From Cryoendolithus antarcticus (lineage: Eukaryota > Ascomycota > Dothideomycetes > Cladosporiales > Cladosporiaceae), in the NCBI GenBank assembly GCA_002077065.1, contig NAJO01000033.1, positions 1-64,000 of the forward strand: DNA of 64,000 nt, given 5' to 3'. This document shows positions 35,248 through 46,150 of the stretch, in pieces. The notes beneath the pieces are model-generated. The model had not been told where the DNA came from. It saw only the letters and a list, made by a program, of their open reading frames with translations, and did no database searches. The stretch's first letter is position 1, and each line of letters opens with the position of its first letter. The position numbers and the translations under genes are program-made.

Positions 35248-36015
35248 TCATTCGAAGAAACCACCATCGCTCCCGTCATCGCTAGCCTCCGGCGCTTTGT
35301 CGACAGCTGCAGTCTTGCGCTCCGGTTTCCTGCTTCGCTCGGGCGGCTTCTGCCTCTCCTCATCTCCGTGCCTGACCTTCTCATTCCCATACTCGTCCAG
35401 GCGCCCGTGTCTCAGCGCGTCTAGCGTGCTCGCACCCATACATTTTCTAATCACCTCCCTCATTGTCTCATCGCCCTTCCGCTCCGCCTCCCCACTCACC
35501 CCCTCATCCTCCCCATCCCTCTTTCTCGTACTCGGGTAGAGCGCCACATATGCCTTACCCAGTGGATAGTACATAGCATACGCAACATCAACCTCACACT
35601 CGTCCACCTCCCGTCCCCTCGCTTCCCTCTCCTCGGCAGTAATGCCCTCCTCCCTGACCGCTTTCCTCGCCCTCTTCAGCCTCTTCGTCGCCTTTTGCCG
35701 ATCAAAGAAGCGCACCTTGTGCCACCGCGCGATCATCTTCCCTCGCTTGTCGGCCTCGGCTTCCTTCTGTAGCTCGGTCTGGGCGGACGCTAATGCTCGT
35801 TCCTTCTCTATGCGAACTTTGGGTGGTAGATCAGAGTTCGAGAGGAGCCGTGTGAGGGAGCGGACTTCGGTTTTGATGTGGTTGAGAGGGTGTGCTTTTT
35901 TGAAGGAAGTTTTGCCTGAAAGGTTCGAAGGTTTCTGCTTTTTCGCAGGTCGCTCGGCAGGGACTTGCGCGGAGCGTGAGGGGTGTATGGCGGAGTGGGG
36001 GCGCTTAGACGCCAT
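35248..36015 (-). CDS. EFG1: rRNA-processing protein EFG1
   Basis: A single-exon, 255-residue basic protein with an ATG at 36015. The Efg1 domain spans about residues 38-170: HPLNHIKTEVRSLTRLLSN, then LPPKVRIEKERALASAQTEL and KMIARWHKVRFFDRQKATKR, ending with a YPLGKAYVALYP motif. The C-terminus is Lys/Arg/Glu-rich and disordered. Efg1 is a nucleolar component of early 90S pre-ribosomes and acts in 18S rRNA maturation. This is not the transcription factor Efg1 of Candida. It is divergent from SEA4, with 242 bp between start codons, so the two may share regulation. Confidence 0.93.
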   Translation of the reverse strand: MASKRPHSAIHPSRSAQVPAERPAKKQKPSNLSGKTSFKKAHPLNHIKTEVRSLTRLLSNSDLPPKVRIEKERALASAQTELQKEAEADKRGKMIARWHKVRFFDRQKATKRLKRARKAVREEGITAEEREARGREVDECEVDVAYAMYYPLGKAYVALYPSTRKRDGEDEGVSGEAERKGDETMREVIRKCMGASTLDALRHGRLDEYGNEKVRHGDEERQKPPERSRKPERKTAAVDKAPEASDDGSDGGFFE

Positions 36016-36113
36016 GGTGGGTGGCGAGTTCCGGGTCAGTGTCGGTGCAGTGTTGTTGATGGAGGAAAGTAGAGGAACCTACAATTATCGACATCACTTT
36101 CTCTGGTGGAGAC

Positions 36114-36123
36114 CTTACGTAAG
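36114..36123. promoter_or_regulatory. Palindromic bZIP-type site in a divergent promoter
   Basis: CTTACGTAAG is a perfect 10-base palindrome containing TTACGTAA, a preferred site of Yap1/Pap1 and other AP-1-like bZIP factors. It lies between the EFG1 and SEA4 start codons, 99 bases from EFG1 and 135 from SEA4. A palindrome of this length can arise by chance, so binding is only a suggestion. Confidence 0.3.
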
Positions 36124-36257
36124 CAGTCTTCCATTTACCAACGCGAGACTGCAGCATATCGTCTTCTCTTCTGCGTGATACTTCTCCTCATTGTTATCTG
36201 GTGATGAAGATTGGTACTCACAATGACCACAGTAAAACTTGAGCACCACCGCAGGCC

Positions 36258-39188
36258 ATGGAAGCGGCGGTGCGCTGGTGTGGCCACAACGCCGACGAGA
36301 GATCTCGCTTCCTCGTGGTCGACTTCGCAGACAGCAGTCTAGCCCTGCACAATGTCGACGAGATCAATGGCCGCAACGTCAGCCACCGCCGCGTGGCACA
36401 CCATGCAAGGCTTCCCGGCTTCAATACCTTCGATCTGTCAAAGACGACTAGCTCCGTTGTCGCACTCGGGCTGGCCACTGGCTATGCTTCTATTGTCAAG
36501 CTCAACGAAGATGAGCCCTCCGAGATTTTGACAACCTACAGAATCAAGCAGCAGCGCAAGTGTAACTCCGTTGCATTCAATCGGGAGAATTGGCTTGCTG
36601 TGGCGTTAGAGAAGGCGCGGTCAGATGTCTGCCTCAATGTCTACGATGCCGCAGCACAGTCGGGTACGGGCAGTGAGCCCATCCGCCGATTATGTCCCGC
36701 CGAGGCAGTGTCGAGTGTGCGCTTCATTGCTGGGCAACCCCATGAACTCGTACTTTCGGCGAACAGGAATTGTGTGAGGGTGTATGATCTTCGAGGTAAG
36801 TGGCCTAGCACCACGTTTGTCCGTTCATTTCGATCAGCCGTTACTCCCTGAAATCGAGAAGTCAGGTCGCGAATCCTTTCCGGTTAGAGTGTTTGATTTT
36901 GCAGTGTGTTGGATTGGATGAAAATATCCCAAGCTCGTCTTTCTCACCTTCTAATCTTCATAAATAATTAGCTGCTTACATAGAGCTGATCTTGCCCAAT
37001 AGACCCACGTATGACTACTACACCAAGTCTGCACGCATCGACGAAAAATGTCAACAATATCGCCATCAATCCTTGCGATGAAAACTATTTCGCTTCGAGT
37101 GGAACAACCGACGAACCCTCCATAAGTGTATGGGACAGACGTCGTATGAGTAATAGAACAGATCCTTCGAACTCAGGCGCTGTACTCGAGTTCACCTCGG
37201 TGCTAGACAATCGTCTCAAGGCCACTGTTTCGAGCTTGAGCTACTCTGGTTTGCAGCGCGGTCGCTTAGCAATCTCGTCCAGCCTAGGGGAGCTCAAGGT
37301 CGTTGACATGATCATGAGTGACCAGACACATGCACAGCGCCCGCAATACGCGCCCGCCAATCCTTACGGAGGAATTGCGTGGACACCGAATGATTGCGTC
37401 TCGGAGACCAGGGTGATTGAGTCTCTGACTCAAGACATTGGCAGCGCAAAACATAATGTGAAGCGGGCGACAGCTTTCGATTGGATGGCTTCCGATGCGC
37501 ATGCCGTAGACCAAGGCATCCTTGTACTAAGGGCTGATCAATCATTGGGCGTTGTTCGTGCGAGACACACGAAGCCGATAGCAGGCGTTACGGCGCGACA
37601 GGAGCTCAGCTTGGCAGAACGTGATATACAGTATTGGAAAGCTGTCACAGCATCACAAGGCGACGCTTGCGATCCGTCGCCAACGGATATCACCGCTCCT
37701 TCCGAAACTGATGTTGCACGAGTGCTGGCACCCAGTACGGTGCAAGGTGACCGATGTCGCCGTGGCTACCTGTTCGACTTTCGCAAGAACGCAGAGATCG
37801 TGCGCGGCGACTGGCAGCTCCAACGCCTCTGGGAGATCATCGAACGCTTCCACACTCAAGCATCGAACGATGGTATGATATACAGCGACGTAGACCTAGG
37901 CTACATCGGCGTCGCTGGTATCTGGTCAGAGAACCTCGGGAACATCTCTAACCGAACCTACGCTCCACATGACCTCAGCTTCGAAGACATAGTCGTCGGT
38001 TTGAACGAAGCACTCTCGCTCCCTCAATTCGACGGCGAGCGTACTGACTTCCCCGAACACCGCCAGCTCTGCCTCGCAATCTGCGGCTGGAAGTTCACAT
38101 CCGAAGCGCTCGAGACCGAATGCCAAGAACTGATTGAACGTGGTCTATACTACCAAGCCATCGTCCAAGCCGTCCTCCACGGCGAGAAGCACATAGCTCT
38201 GAATCTCTTCCGCAGCTTGACACGGAGCAAAGCCATTTCTCAGAATGGTATCGGCGCCCTTCTCGCTTCCGACAGCCTCAATGAAGCTCAGCGGGAGATG
38301 TGCCTTTGGATGTCTGCCGATACTGACGATCTAGCCTTGAAAGCTCTTCTGACTTTACTAGAGAAAGGCGACTGGCGCGATGTGATGAAGACGAACTACC
38401 TCCATCTCGGTTATCGCGTAGCGTTGGGTTGCAAGTATCTCAACGACACTGAGTTATCCGGGTTCCTGCAGACCGAGACCGCACGGGCGATCCGCAACGG
38501 CGATCTAGAAGGCACCTTGTTGACAGGTCTGAGCGAGCAAGCCATGGATCTGATGCAGACTTACTTGACACGCACGAATGATTTACAGACCGCTGTACTA
38601 GCTACTGCGTTCACGAATCCGAGGTACGTCGACGACATACGCTGGCAGATGTGGAAAGAGGTCTACTTCCAGCAGCTGCAAAGTTGGCGGTGCTTCGGCG
38701 AGAGAGCACGGTTCACGGTCCAGCATAATCGCATGGCGGTGTCGCGAGAAGGGAAGTCCCTGACGCAGACTCCGAAGGGCCAGGTAACGCTGAGGTGCGT
38801 AGGCTGTCAGGGCTCACTTGCGAGGAGCGATTCGAGATACGTGTTCGGCAAAGCACCAGATTCTGGAGCTGTGGCGGCCACGACGCCCAACGCGAAAGGT
38901 CCTGCGGCGCAGACCGGCACTGTGTGCCTGAAGTGCGGCCGACATCTGCCGCGGTGTGCGATCTGTATGATGTGGCTTGGCACGCCGGAGCCCGCTAGGC
39001 GGACCACGCCTGGTCCATCTAGCAAGGCAGCAGCGATGAAGGGCTTCTTGAGCTTCTGCTTGGCTTGTGGACACGCGTATCACGCTGAGCACGCTGTGGC
39101 GTGGTTTGGCAAGCACAAAGAATGTGCGGTGCCAGGGTGTAAGTGCGCTTGTGGTGTCAAGGGAGGCTATGGGCTTGATGCTGAGTAG
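36258..39188 (+). CDS. SEA4: SEA4/Mio-like GATOR2 (SEACAT) subunit
   Basis: I join 36258..36795 and 37003..39188, giving 907 residues. The 207-nt intron is the longest well-supported one in this half of the window, with a GTAAGT donor and CCCAATAG acceptor. The N-terminus is a WD40 propeller starting VRWCGHNADERSRFLVVD, with NRNCVRVYDLR and PSISVWDRR as later blades. A helical middle follows. The C-terminus holds paired zinc modules: a Zn-ribbon (CVGCQG, CLKCGRHLPRCAIC) and a RING-like end (FCLACGHAYHAEHAVAWF, CAVPGCKCACG). This order is typical of Mio/Sea4. GATOR2 relays amino-acid sufficiency to TORC1 at the vacuole by opposing GATOR1. Confidence 0.93.
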
Positions 39189-39406
39189 AACGCATGTCGA
39201 AGAATCATGCCGAGCGGGACATAAGCTGGAGTGAGGCGAACGCAGCACGTGATCGACAGTCTGAAGCAGTAGAGTTCATGGTCAAATTGACTTTCATGAC
39301 TATGTACATGTCTCTTTCGATCTCCCCTTCCACTATTCACCTCATGCCCGAATCAATCCTAGCTTTTGATCATAAACCTCATTACCATCCACCCGCCAAG
39401 AAGTAT

Positions 39407-42400
39407 CTACCAGTTCTTGGTGGTGTAACCCGGCGGCGTATACGCAGGAGGCGCCCAGCTCTTAGTCCCCGTAGGCTTGCCGTGATGATATGACGACGCC
39501 GTGGAGCCAGCCGAAGCGGACGAAGACCCACCGGTAGGGCCTGGCGGATAGCCGCTGCTGGTCCCGGTGTTCGCGCCAGAAAGCGTGCCCGAAAGCGGAA
39601 GGCGGCGGGACGAGCTGCCGACGTATGCAGTCTTGGTGTAGCTTGAGATGATCCAGTCCTGGGCAGCAGTATCCCAGTTGCTGAGGTCGCGGCGGGTGAT
39701 ATCAAAGCTGTAAGTCGTTGTTGCACCGGGGGCGATGGTCTTACGGTCGAAGTTTCGGAGGACGACGACGGGGTCGTTGGGACCACCGAGCGAGACGTAG
39801 AGTTGTGCGACTTCGTCACCAGCGATGGCTCCGGTGTTGGTCACGTCTGCAGTGACGGTATAGAGGACGTCGTAGAGGTGGGCATTGCCGCCGGAGCCGA
39901 CTGCGGAGCCAGCTGGCAGACGCGGCTGTGGGCTGCTGTCGTACTCGCCGGGGTTGATGGTGACGTTTTGGCCGTAGCGGGGCTCCAAGCTGGCGGTGGC
40001 GAGATCGGTGCTGTTGAGGCAGGGGTAAATGTAGGCTGAGATGAAGTGGAAGCCTGGCGGGCAGAGGTAGTCGGCGGTGCGATTGCTGACTGAGCCGTAT
40101 GTAGGTGCCGCGGGTGTGTTGCCAGTGGTGGGCACGTACGCAGGCGCGCTGCGAGCGTTGATCTTGATGTTGGCGTACGAGAAGTTGGTGTACGACAGAC
40201 CGTAGCCGAATTCGTACTGGGGGGTCTCGTTGAAGCGGTCGAAGTAGCGGTAGTCGATGAAGACACCCTCGACGAAGTTGTCTTGAGGAGCACCTTGTCC
40301 GTTGTTGTTGGTGTACATGACATCGGTGCCGTACGACTCGCGAGTCTTGCCCCAGGTGAATGGAGTCTTGCCACCGGGGTTGACGGCGCCGTAGAGGATG
40401 TCTGCGATAGCGTTGCCGGACTCTTGGCCTGGAATACCGGCCCAAATGATAGCGGTAACGTTGACGTTATCAGACCAGTTGCCAACGAGGACAGGTCCAA
40501 CAGTGTGCATGACCACAATGGTGTTCGGGCACTGCGAAGCCACGTTGTTGATCAGGGCGTCGCCCTCGTGCCAAAGCGTGAGGTTGTTGCGGTCACCTTC
40601 GTTGCCGTCGACTGTGATGTAGCCCTGTTATGAATTGTCAGTAAGTTGATCCCGACAGCTGCATCTTTCGGATCGCTCACCTCTCCAGCATCGCTGTTGG
40701 CAAAGACGATGCAAGCACCACCGGTCTGGGAGACGCGGTGAGCGAGTGCGGCCTGTTGTGCATATGCGAAGTCGTCGGTGACACTCTCGATCGAGCCGCG
40801 ATTGTCGCGAACCACGCTCTTGATAGCCTCGAGGGGGGTGATCAGATAGGGGAAGTTGGCGGTGCCTGTGTTGGTTGTGTCAGTACCAAGCCATCCCATC
40901 AGAATACACGGTAAGCCATACCTGATCCCCAGCCCATGGCAAGAGTACCGTTATCACAGCCGCGGTCGCCGCACCCGTTCGGACCGTACATGGCTTCACC
41001 TGAATCGGAGCCGAACACAGTAGTGAGCTTCTCCTTGCCAGTGAGAGGTAGTGCGCCATTATTCTTCAGCAGGACAGTGCCATCAGCATCGATCTTGCGG
41101 ATGAGCTCAGCATGGTCGTCTTGCACGTCGAGATGCTCATTGATCAAAGTATAGCCTTCTGATGCGTAGTAGTGTGAGTATCCGTAGGTATCTTGGGTCC
41201 AGGAGGAGAAAGTGGGGGAGTTTTCGACTTGATTGTTCTCGCGGTCAACGTAGTACCACGCAGCGACAATGCGCACAGCCATATCATCGAGGCGCCATTG
41301 GGGAACGGTGCCGTTCAGGACTGCGATAGTCAAGTTGGGTCCCTGGTACTTGATCAGCAGTGTTTCCTTGAGACCTGTCCAACATCGCCACATACCCAGA
41401 AAGAGGTTCCACTGTCGAAGCCAACATCACCGGGCATGGTCATGTCCAACCCAGCCAATGCGCTTGCCACACCAGAGTGCTGCGCACTCCAATCGCTCAT
41501 GATGAAACCTTGGAAACCAAGCTCGTTCTTCATGATGTAGTTCTGGAGGTAGGAGTTCTGGCAGGCGTAGCTGGAAAGCTGTCAGCTCGAGAAAACCTCA
41601 TCAAGATCTCTGTAGCACACACCTGTTGTTGATCTGGTTGTAGCTGCACATGATGGATCCAGTGCCGGCGCGGATAGCGTCAGCGAAGGGCCAGACGTAG
41701 AGCTCGTGCTATTGGCAAAGTCAGCCTGCAATTCTTCAGTCATTGCAACGCATAGCATGCTCACCAGAGTTACATCATCAATGTTCGACGAGATAGCTTC
41801 CGAGTTGTTCGCACCAGCTTGACGGAAGTGCTCCTGCTCGTTGCCAACGTAATGCTTGGTGCAAGCAACAACACCAGCATCCTGGATACCCTTGACAGTC
41901 TCGTACACGGCAACACCAGACAGCACTGGATCAGGCGAGAAGCCCTCCCAGTTCCGGCCACCCTCTGGCGCACGGCCAATGGGTCCAACGACCGGGCCGA
42001 GCTGAACATCAACACCCTTGTCGCGGTGTTCAGAGCCCATGGCGTTTCCGCGCTGGTAGAAAAGGTCGCGGCTCCAGGTCGAGGCGACACTGAGCTGTGC
42101 TGGGAAAGCTGAGACAAAGTCTGCGAATCGGACACCGAGAGGCGAGTCTTGCATGCACAGAGCCTTGAAGCCGAGTCTGGGGATGGCGCCATTGTTGCCG
42201 ACGCACTTCTCGCCCTCCCAGCCAACGCCAGTGGTCAGATTAACCTTCTCGAGGAGAGTGAGCTTGGAAACGAAAGCTTCTGCTTGGGAGTAGCTGCCAC
42301 TGGGTTAGACTGGATGATCAGATCTTCAGAGCTCAATAGCTACTCACGCATCTGCCCAGTCACCTAGACCCTCACCCCAAGGTGAAGGGTACTTTGGCGG

Positions 42401-42508
42401 CGAAGTCTGGAAGGATACCGCGCCAGGGTTGTTGAATGGACTGCTGCCATTCTGTCCGAAGACTAACGGCAGCGCTGCCAACGCAGCTGTTGAGCGGATG
42501 AAGCCCAT
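39407..42508 (-). CDS. Secreted GH3 beta-glucosidase
   Basis: I join 42508..42348, 42299..41765, 41708..41623, 41570..41396, 41342..40922, 40865..40681 and 40624..39407, giving 926 residues. Six introns of 48-56 nt are all in phase. A signal peptide ([18 protein letters not shown]) starts the protein. The GH3 N-terminal domain includes the [17 protein letters not shown] motif, [12 protein letters not shown] and the nucleophile Asp in [13 protein letters not shown]. The second domain has [11 protein letters not shown] and [11 protein letters not shown] fibronectin-III-like domain ends with [12 protein letters not shown] Ser/Gly/Pro/Tyr-rich tail of about 70 residues extends beyond the usual end. 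The enzyme should release glucose from cello-oligosaccharides outside the cell; exact specificity cannot be read. Confidence 0.94.
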
Positions 42509-44318
42509 GTTGACTGAGGCAAAGAACAGCCAGCAGTGATGCTCAAGAAAGAGCTATAGACTGGAGGAAGATGCTTTGCTAATGTCTCAATGAGACTTGG
42601 CTTTGGTAAGGAAGTGAGGGAGACACTGGCTGCAAGGCGGGAAATACAAGTATACTTGTACCTCGGTGGTGCTCCAGGCGAGCTCCTTGAAAGATCCACA
42701 GTAGCGCATGATGCAGCTCCTGCCGTTCCTGAGCGCGACTTACCGCAGTAGGCAAGACCGGCGCGCATCGTGGTTCTTGCGGTGTTTGTCAAGGTGGAGA
42801 TAAATTGGCTTTGAGCGCTGTCGTGGCGGGCAACGTGGAGGAGCCCCGACCCCGCTGAACTTTCTTGGATGTGGGGCAGGCACACCTTGTCTCATCATAT
42901 CGGACATCGACTTTTCTGGTATGACCGCAATATCGAGCGTGGCCGTGCGTGGGCATCGGTTGTCCAGGATGCCATGCTTGCTGCGCAACCGACTTCCGAG
43001 CTGCTGGGCAAAACCAGCGCTGCAGCGTCGCTGGCACGTTATGTAGACGGATGCTTCTCGATCACGAACACCGCTACGCACAGAAGTCATGACGAACGTG
43101 TAGCCTGCCGCTTACCCAGCACAAAGGTCTCGCAGCACCTGACATACGCCTCATCATGCACTCACCGTGCGGGGTGTCGTACAGCGTGGTGCGAGGGATC
43201 GTGCGAAGGTGACATCCGCGTTCACCGTCCAGCCGTCCATCGCCTTGCGCTGTTGTCAAACTTCCAACGGCGTGCCTGTCCCTGCAGCAACGGCTAAGTC
43301 TGCGATCAAAGTGGCTGCGCAACGGTCATCGTCCCAGAAAGGCGCGTATGCTTGACATGGCCTTCCAGAGCACCACATCTTTCATGTACACGTGGGTTCG
43401 CCTGCGCGACAATGCTGCTCGATGCCCGTAATGCGCAACATCGATATTGCCTTGGAGTCAGATCGTGCGTCACGTTGCAGCCGAGCCGCACAGGCTGCAT
43501 ACACGCAACTGCAGCATGTCGTATCCCCGCACTTTGTCATGCACCGAATAAGACCCGGTGAGATCTCGAAGACCGCTGGGAATCTCTCTCACCGCTGCGA
43601 TTGATCGGGAGACGCCGCCGTGGCGCACTATATAGATGCAACGGCGACCTCGTGACCTTCTCGGAGCTGCGAATTGACGCCAGCGCAGACGAACCCACAG
43701 TGTCGCTGCGAACGGCTTCACGGATGAGCTCGAAGCAAAGAACCAGCCAAGCAATGCCATCGTGCGGAGAAGGCGCACGCCCAGGCACAAACTGCCGTCC
43801 ATGAGTCAAGTCTCGATGACGACAAGGATGGAGCTCCAAGCTAGCCAGGAACAGGTACAAGAAGCCGGTTGGTGAGGCCCGAGTAACCGTACGGGCGAAG
43901 CTTTCAGAAAGGTGATCGATAAGTTTCTCCTTCTTAAAACTGCATGACAAACACCTCACAGAGCTCATCATACTGCATTGTATCATTATCACTGCAGCCA
44001 CGGCACATGAAGCAGCTGTCGACAAATAGTAGACCAACAACGACACTGGCCACAGCTAGGTGAAACTAGGGTAGGCGTCAGCGGTGACTCGAATTGGTAG
44101 CTGCGTGTTGGCGGCGCTTCACAGCCGCACGAAGATAAGGTGGTATCGTCTTAGCATCTCTTGTTTCCAATGCTTGTCCCAGCCATTCCCTCCTTTTATA
44201 CATACGACGAAGCTGTTTCATTCGCCCCCGCAAATCGGCACGCACGTTCACGAAGTCGGCCGCAGGCAGCGTAACACCATCAGCGAAACAGCACGCCCGC
44301 CATAACGAAGCTCCCACA
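42509..44318. other. Intergenic region, 1.8 kb
   Basis: It lies between the divergent GH3 and GNAT genes. The longest open frame (43537-44046, minus) has low-complexity composition, overlaps others and matches no family I know. No RNA gene is seen. Confidence 0.4.
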
Positions 44319-45065
44319 ATGACAACCCCTACCCCCTATAACGGCTGGCGTAGCAAACGCCTTATCTTCCTCGCCCCAGAACCCTACCATGAAGACTTCC
44401 TGCACGCCATGTCCCAAGACTGGACTTCCTTCACCAACGCCGCGCCCATGCTCCCGACCCCAAACGGCACAGAAGGCGCCAAAGACTTCCGCACCTGGCT
44501 GCAAAAAGCAATGCTAGGCGTCGTGATCTGTCTGCCTGGCGAGGACGCAGCTAGTGAGGCAGCGCCGGCAGAGCCATCTGCGCCAAAGCTGCCGCCCGGA
44601 GGGCCGGCTGTGCGAAACCCAGCGGCGAGTGCGGTGCCGACGCTGAACGCAAAGCATACTCCAATCGGCACACTGACCCTCACCGGCCCACCCGAGAATA
44701 TGTCCCGGATGTCCCGTCACCGTCGCGTCGACATCGGCATCAACGTCTCCTCCGCCTATCAAGGCCAAGGCTACGGCTCCGAAGCTATCCTCTGGTCGTT
44801 GGAATTCGCTTTCAAGCACGCGGGCATGCATCGCGTGGGCATTGGCGCTATGAGCTACAATACCGGGGCTGTGAGGCTTTATGAGCGGTTGGGGTTCAAG
44901 CCTGAGGGGCGGATTAGGGATTTCTTCTGGCATGATGGGGAGTTCTGGGATGCGGTTGAGTTGGGGATGTTGGAGGGCGAGTGGTGGGAACGGTATGGGG
45001 GACGGGGAAAGAAAGAAGGGGTAGCGGCGAATGCCTGCCAGGCGGAGCTCTTGATTTGTAAGTGA
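44319..45065 (+). CDS. GNAT-family N-acetyltransferase
   Basis: A single-exon, 248-residue protein with an ATG at 44319. The acetyl-CoA pyrophosphate-binding motif A is VSSAYQGQGYGSEAILWSL (Q-G-Q-G-Y-G), followed by motif B with YNTGAVRLYERLGFKPEGR, the RimJ/RimL-like ending. The N-terminal strand reads RSKRLIFLAPEP. Between about residues 77 and 112 is a Pro/Ala/Ser-rich insertion that interrupts the usual strand order. It is probably a surface loop rather than an intron, since the frame stays open and no good splice sites are seen. RimJ/RimL-type enzymes acetylate protein N-termini or small amines; the substrate is unknown. Confidence 0.87.
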   Translation: MTTPTPYNGWRSKRLIFLAPEPYHEDFLHAMSQDWTSFTNAAPMLPTPNGTEGAKDFRTWLQKAMLGVVICLPGEDAASEAAPAEPSAPKLPPGGPAVRNPAASAVPTLNAKHTPIGTLTLTGPPENMSRMSRHRRVDIGINVSSAYQGQGYGSEAILWSLEFAFKHAGMHRVGIGAMSYNTGAVRLYERLGFKPEGRIRDFFWHDGEFWDAVELGMLEGEWWERYGGRGKKEGVAANACQAELLICK

Positions 45066-46150
45066 TGCCACTGTGTTTCGAATTCTCGCTTACATCATGG
45101 TCGGGGCACGACACAATTGACTGTACGCATCACAGCAGAGGTGTGCTGGACTGGCGCCGCGAGTGGTCTCGTGCAAGTGAGGTAACGTCACTTCTTTGGG
45201 TTCCGATGTTTTGTGTATGTCGCAGAGATATGTGTTCTTGTGTTGAGTACACGATCGCACGGCCTAGATCGAAATCCAGCGCTTGGGTCGCGGGATCGAC
45301 CCGTTTCAGGTTCCCGGCCTCCCGCAGCGGAGAGCCGTCTGCCAATCACCTTGCTGTACCTTGCAGCTGTGCCGAGAGCTCAAAACACGCTGCATCGTAT
45401 TCAAGAACAGTACTCAAGCTGGTCAACCTCGTGGTAGTGGTGTACGAAACCTCTAAGAGTAGCAGTGTAGACACGAGACCACGCACACGGCAGCATGCGA
45501 TCATGGGCAGTGTGTAGATGCTACAGTGTACGGAGAAATGGCCGTTGAGGTATGATAGCATCGGTCAGGGGCTGGTCATGAAACAGACTCCACTGACGAC
45601 TGGGCGCAATCTCTCGCCATGAAAGCGTCTCATCGTCCGCGGACAGCAAGCCGCCCAGACGAACACGAGAGCAGTCCGCAGTGACGCCGTTGCATTGCTT
45701 GGCTCTCATCTGTTCGCGGCCGCGCACCCACTCTACTTACCGCATCACGTGCAAGCCACGATCGTTTCGGCGCCTTCCTCCCCTTCTCCCGTTCGTTGCG
45801 CAACACCCATCTTTCGCCTTCCACACCGCGACCTTCCACACTGACCACCGGCACTCGTCTCTGCGTCCTAGCACGCACCACATTCATTCACACAAACACA
45901 CATCGCTTGACTGCGATATACCACGCTGCAGCGCAGCCCCTATCGACCAGACCTCCTTCACCGTAGCCGCCGCACCCACCCCGTCATACGCACGCTCATT
46001 ACAGTCGCACTATACAATCTGCTCGACTCCGAAAGCTGTGCTGGTCACCATCGGATTACTGAGCGCAGTATCATACCACGTACCGAACATCGACGCGTCG
46101 AGTGACTTCCACTGACGTTCACGCGTTCCTCGCGAACGCACCTTCCACAC
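45066..46150. other. Upstream region of the ferric reductase gene
   Basis: A 1.1-kb gap with no supported gene. From about 45830 to 46140 it is C-rich with many CAC/ACC runs, typical of a fungal 5' leader. I looked for the extended HGATAR iron-repressor motif (ATCWGATAA) and did not find it. Confidence 0.4.
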
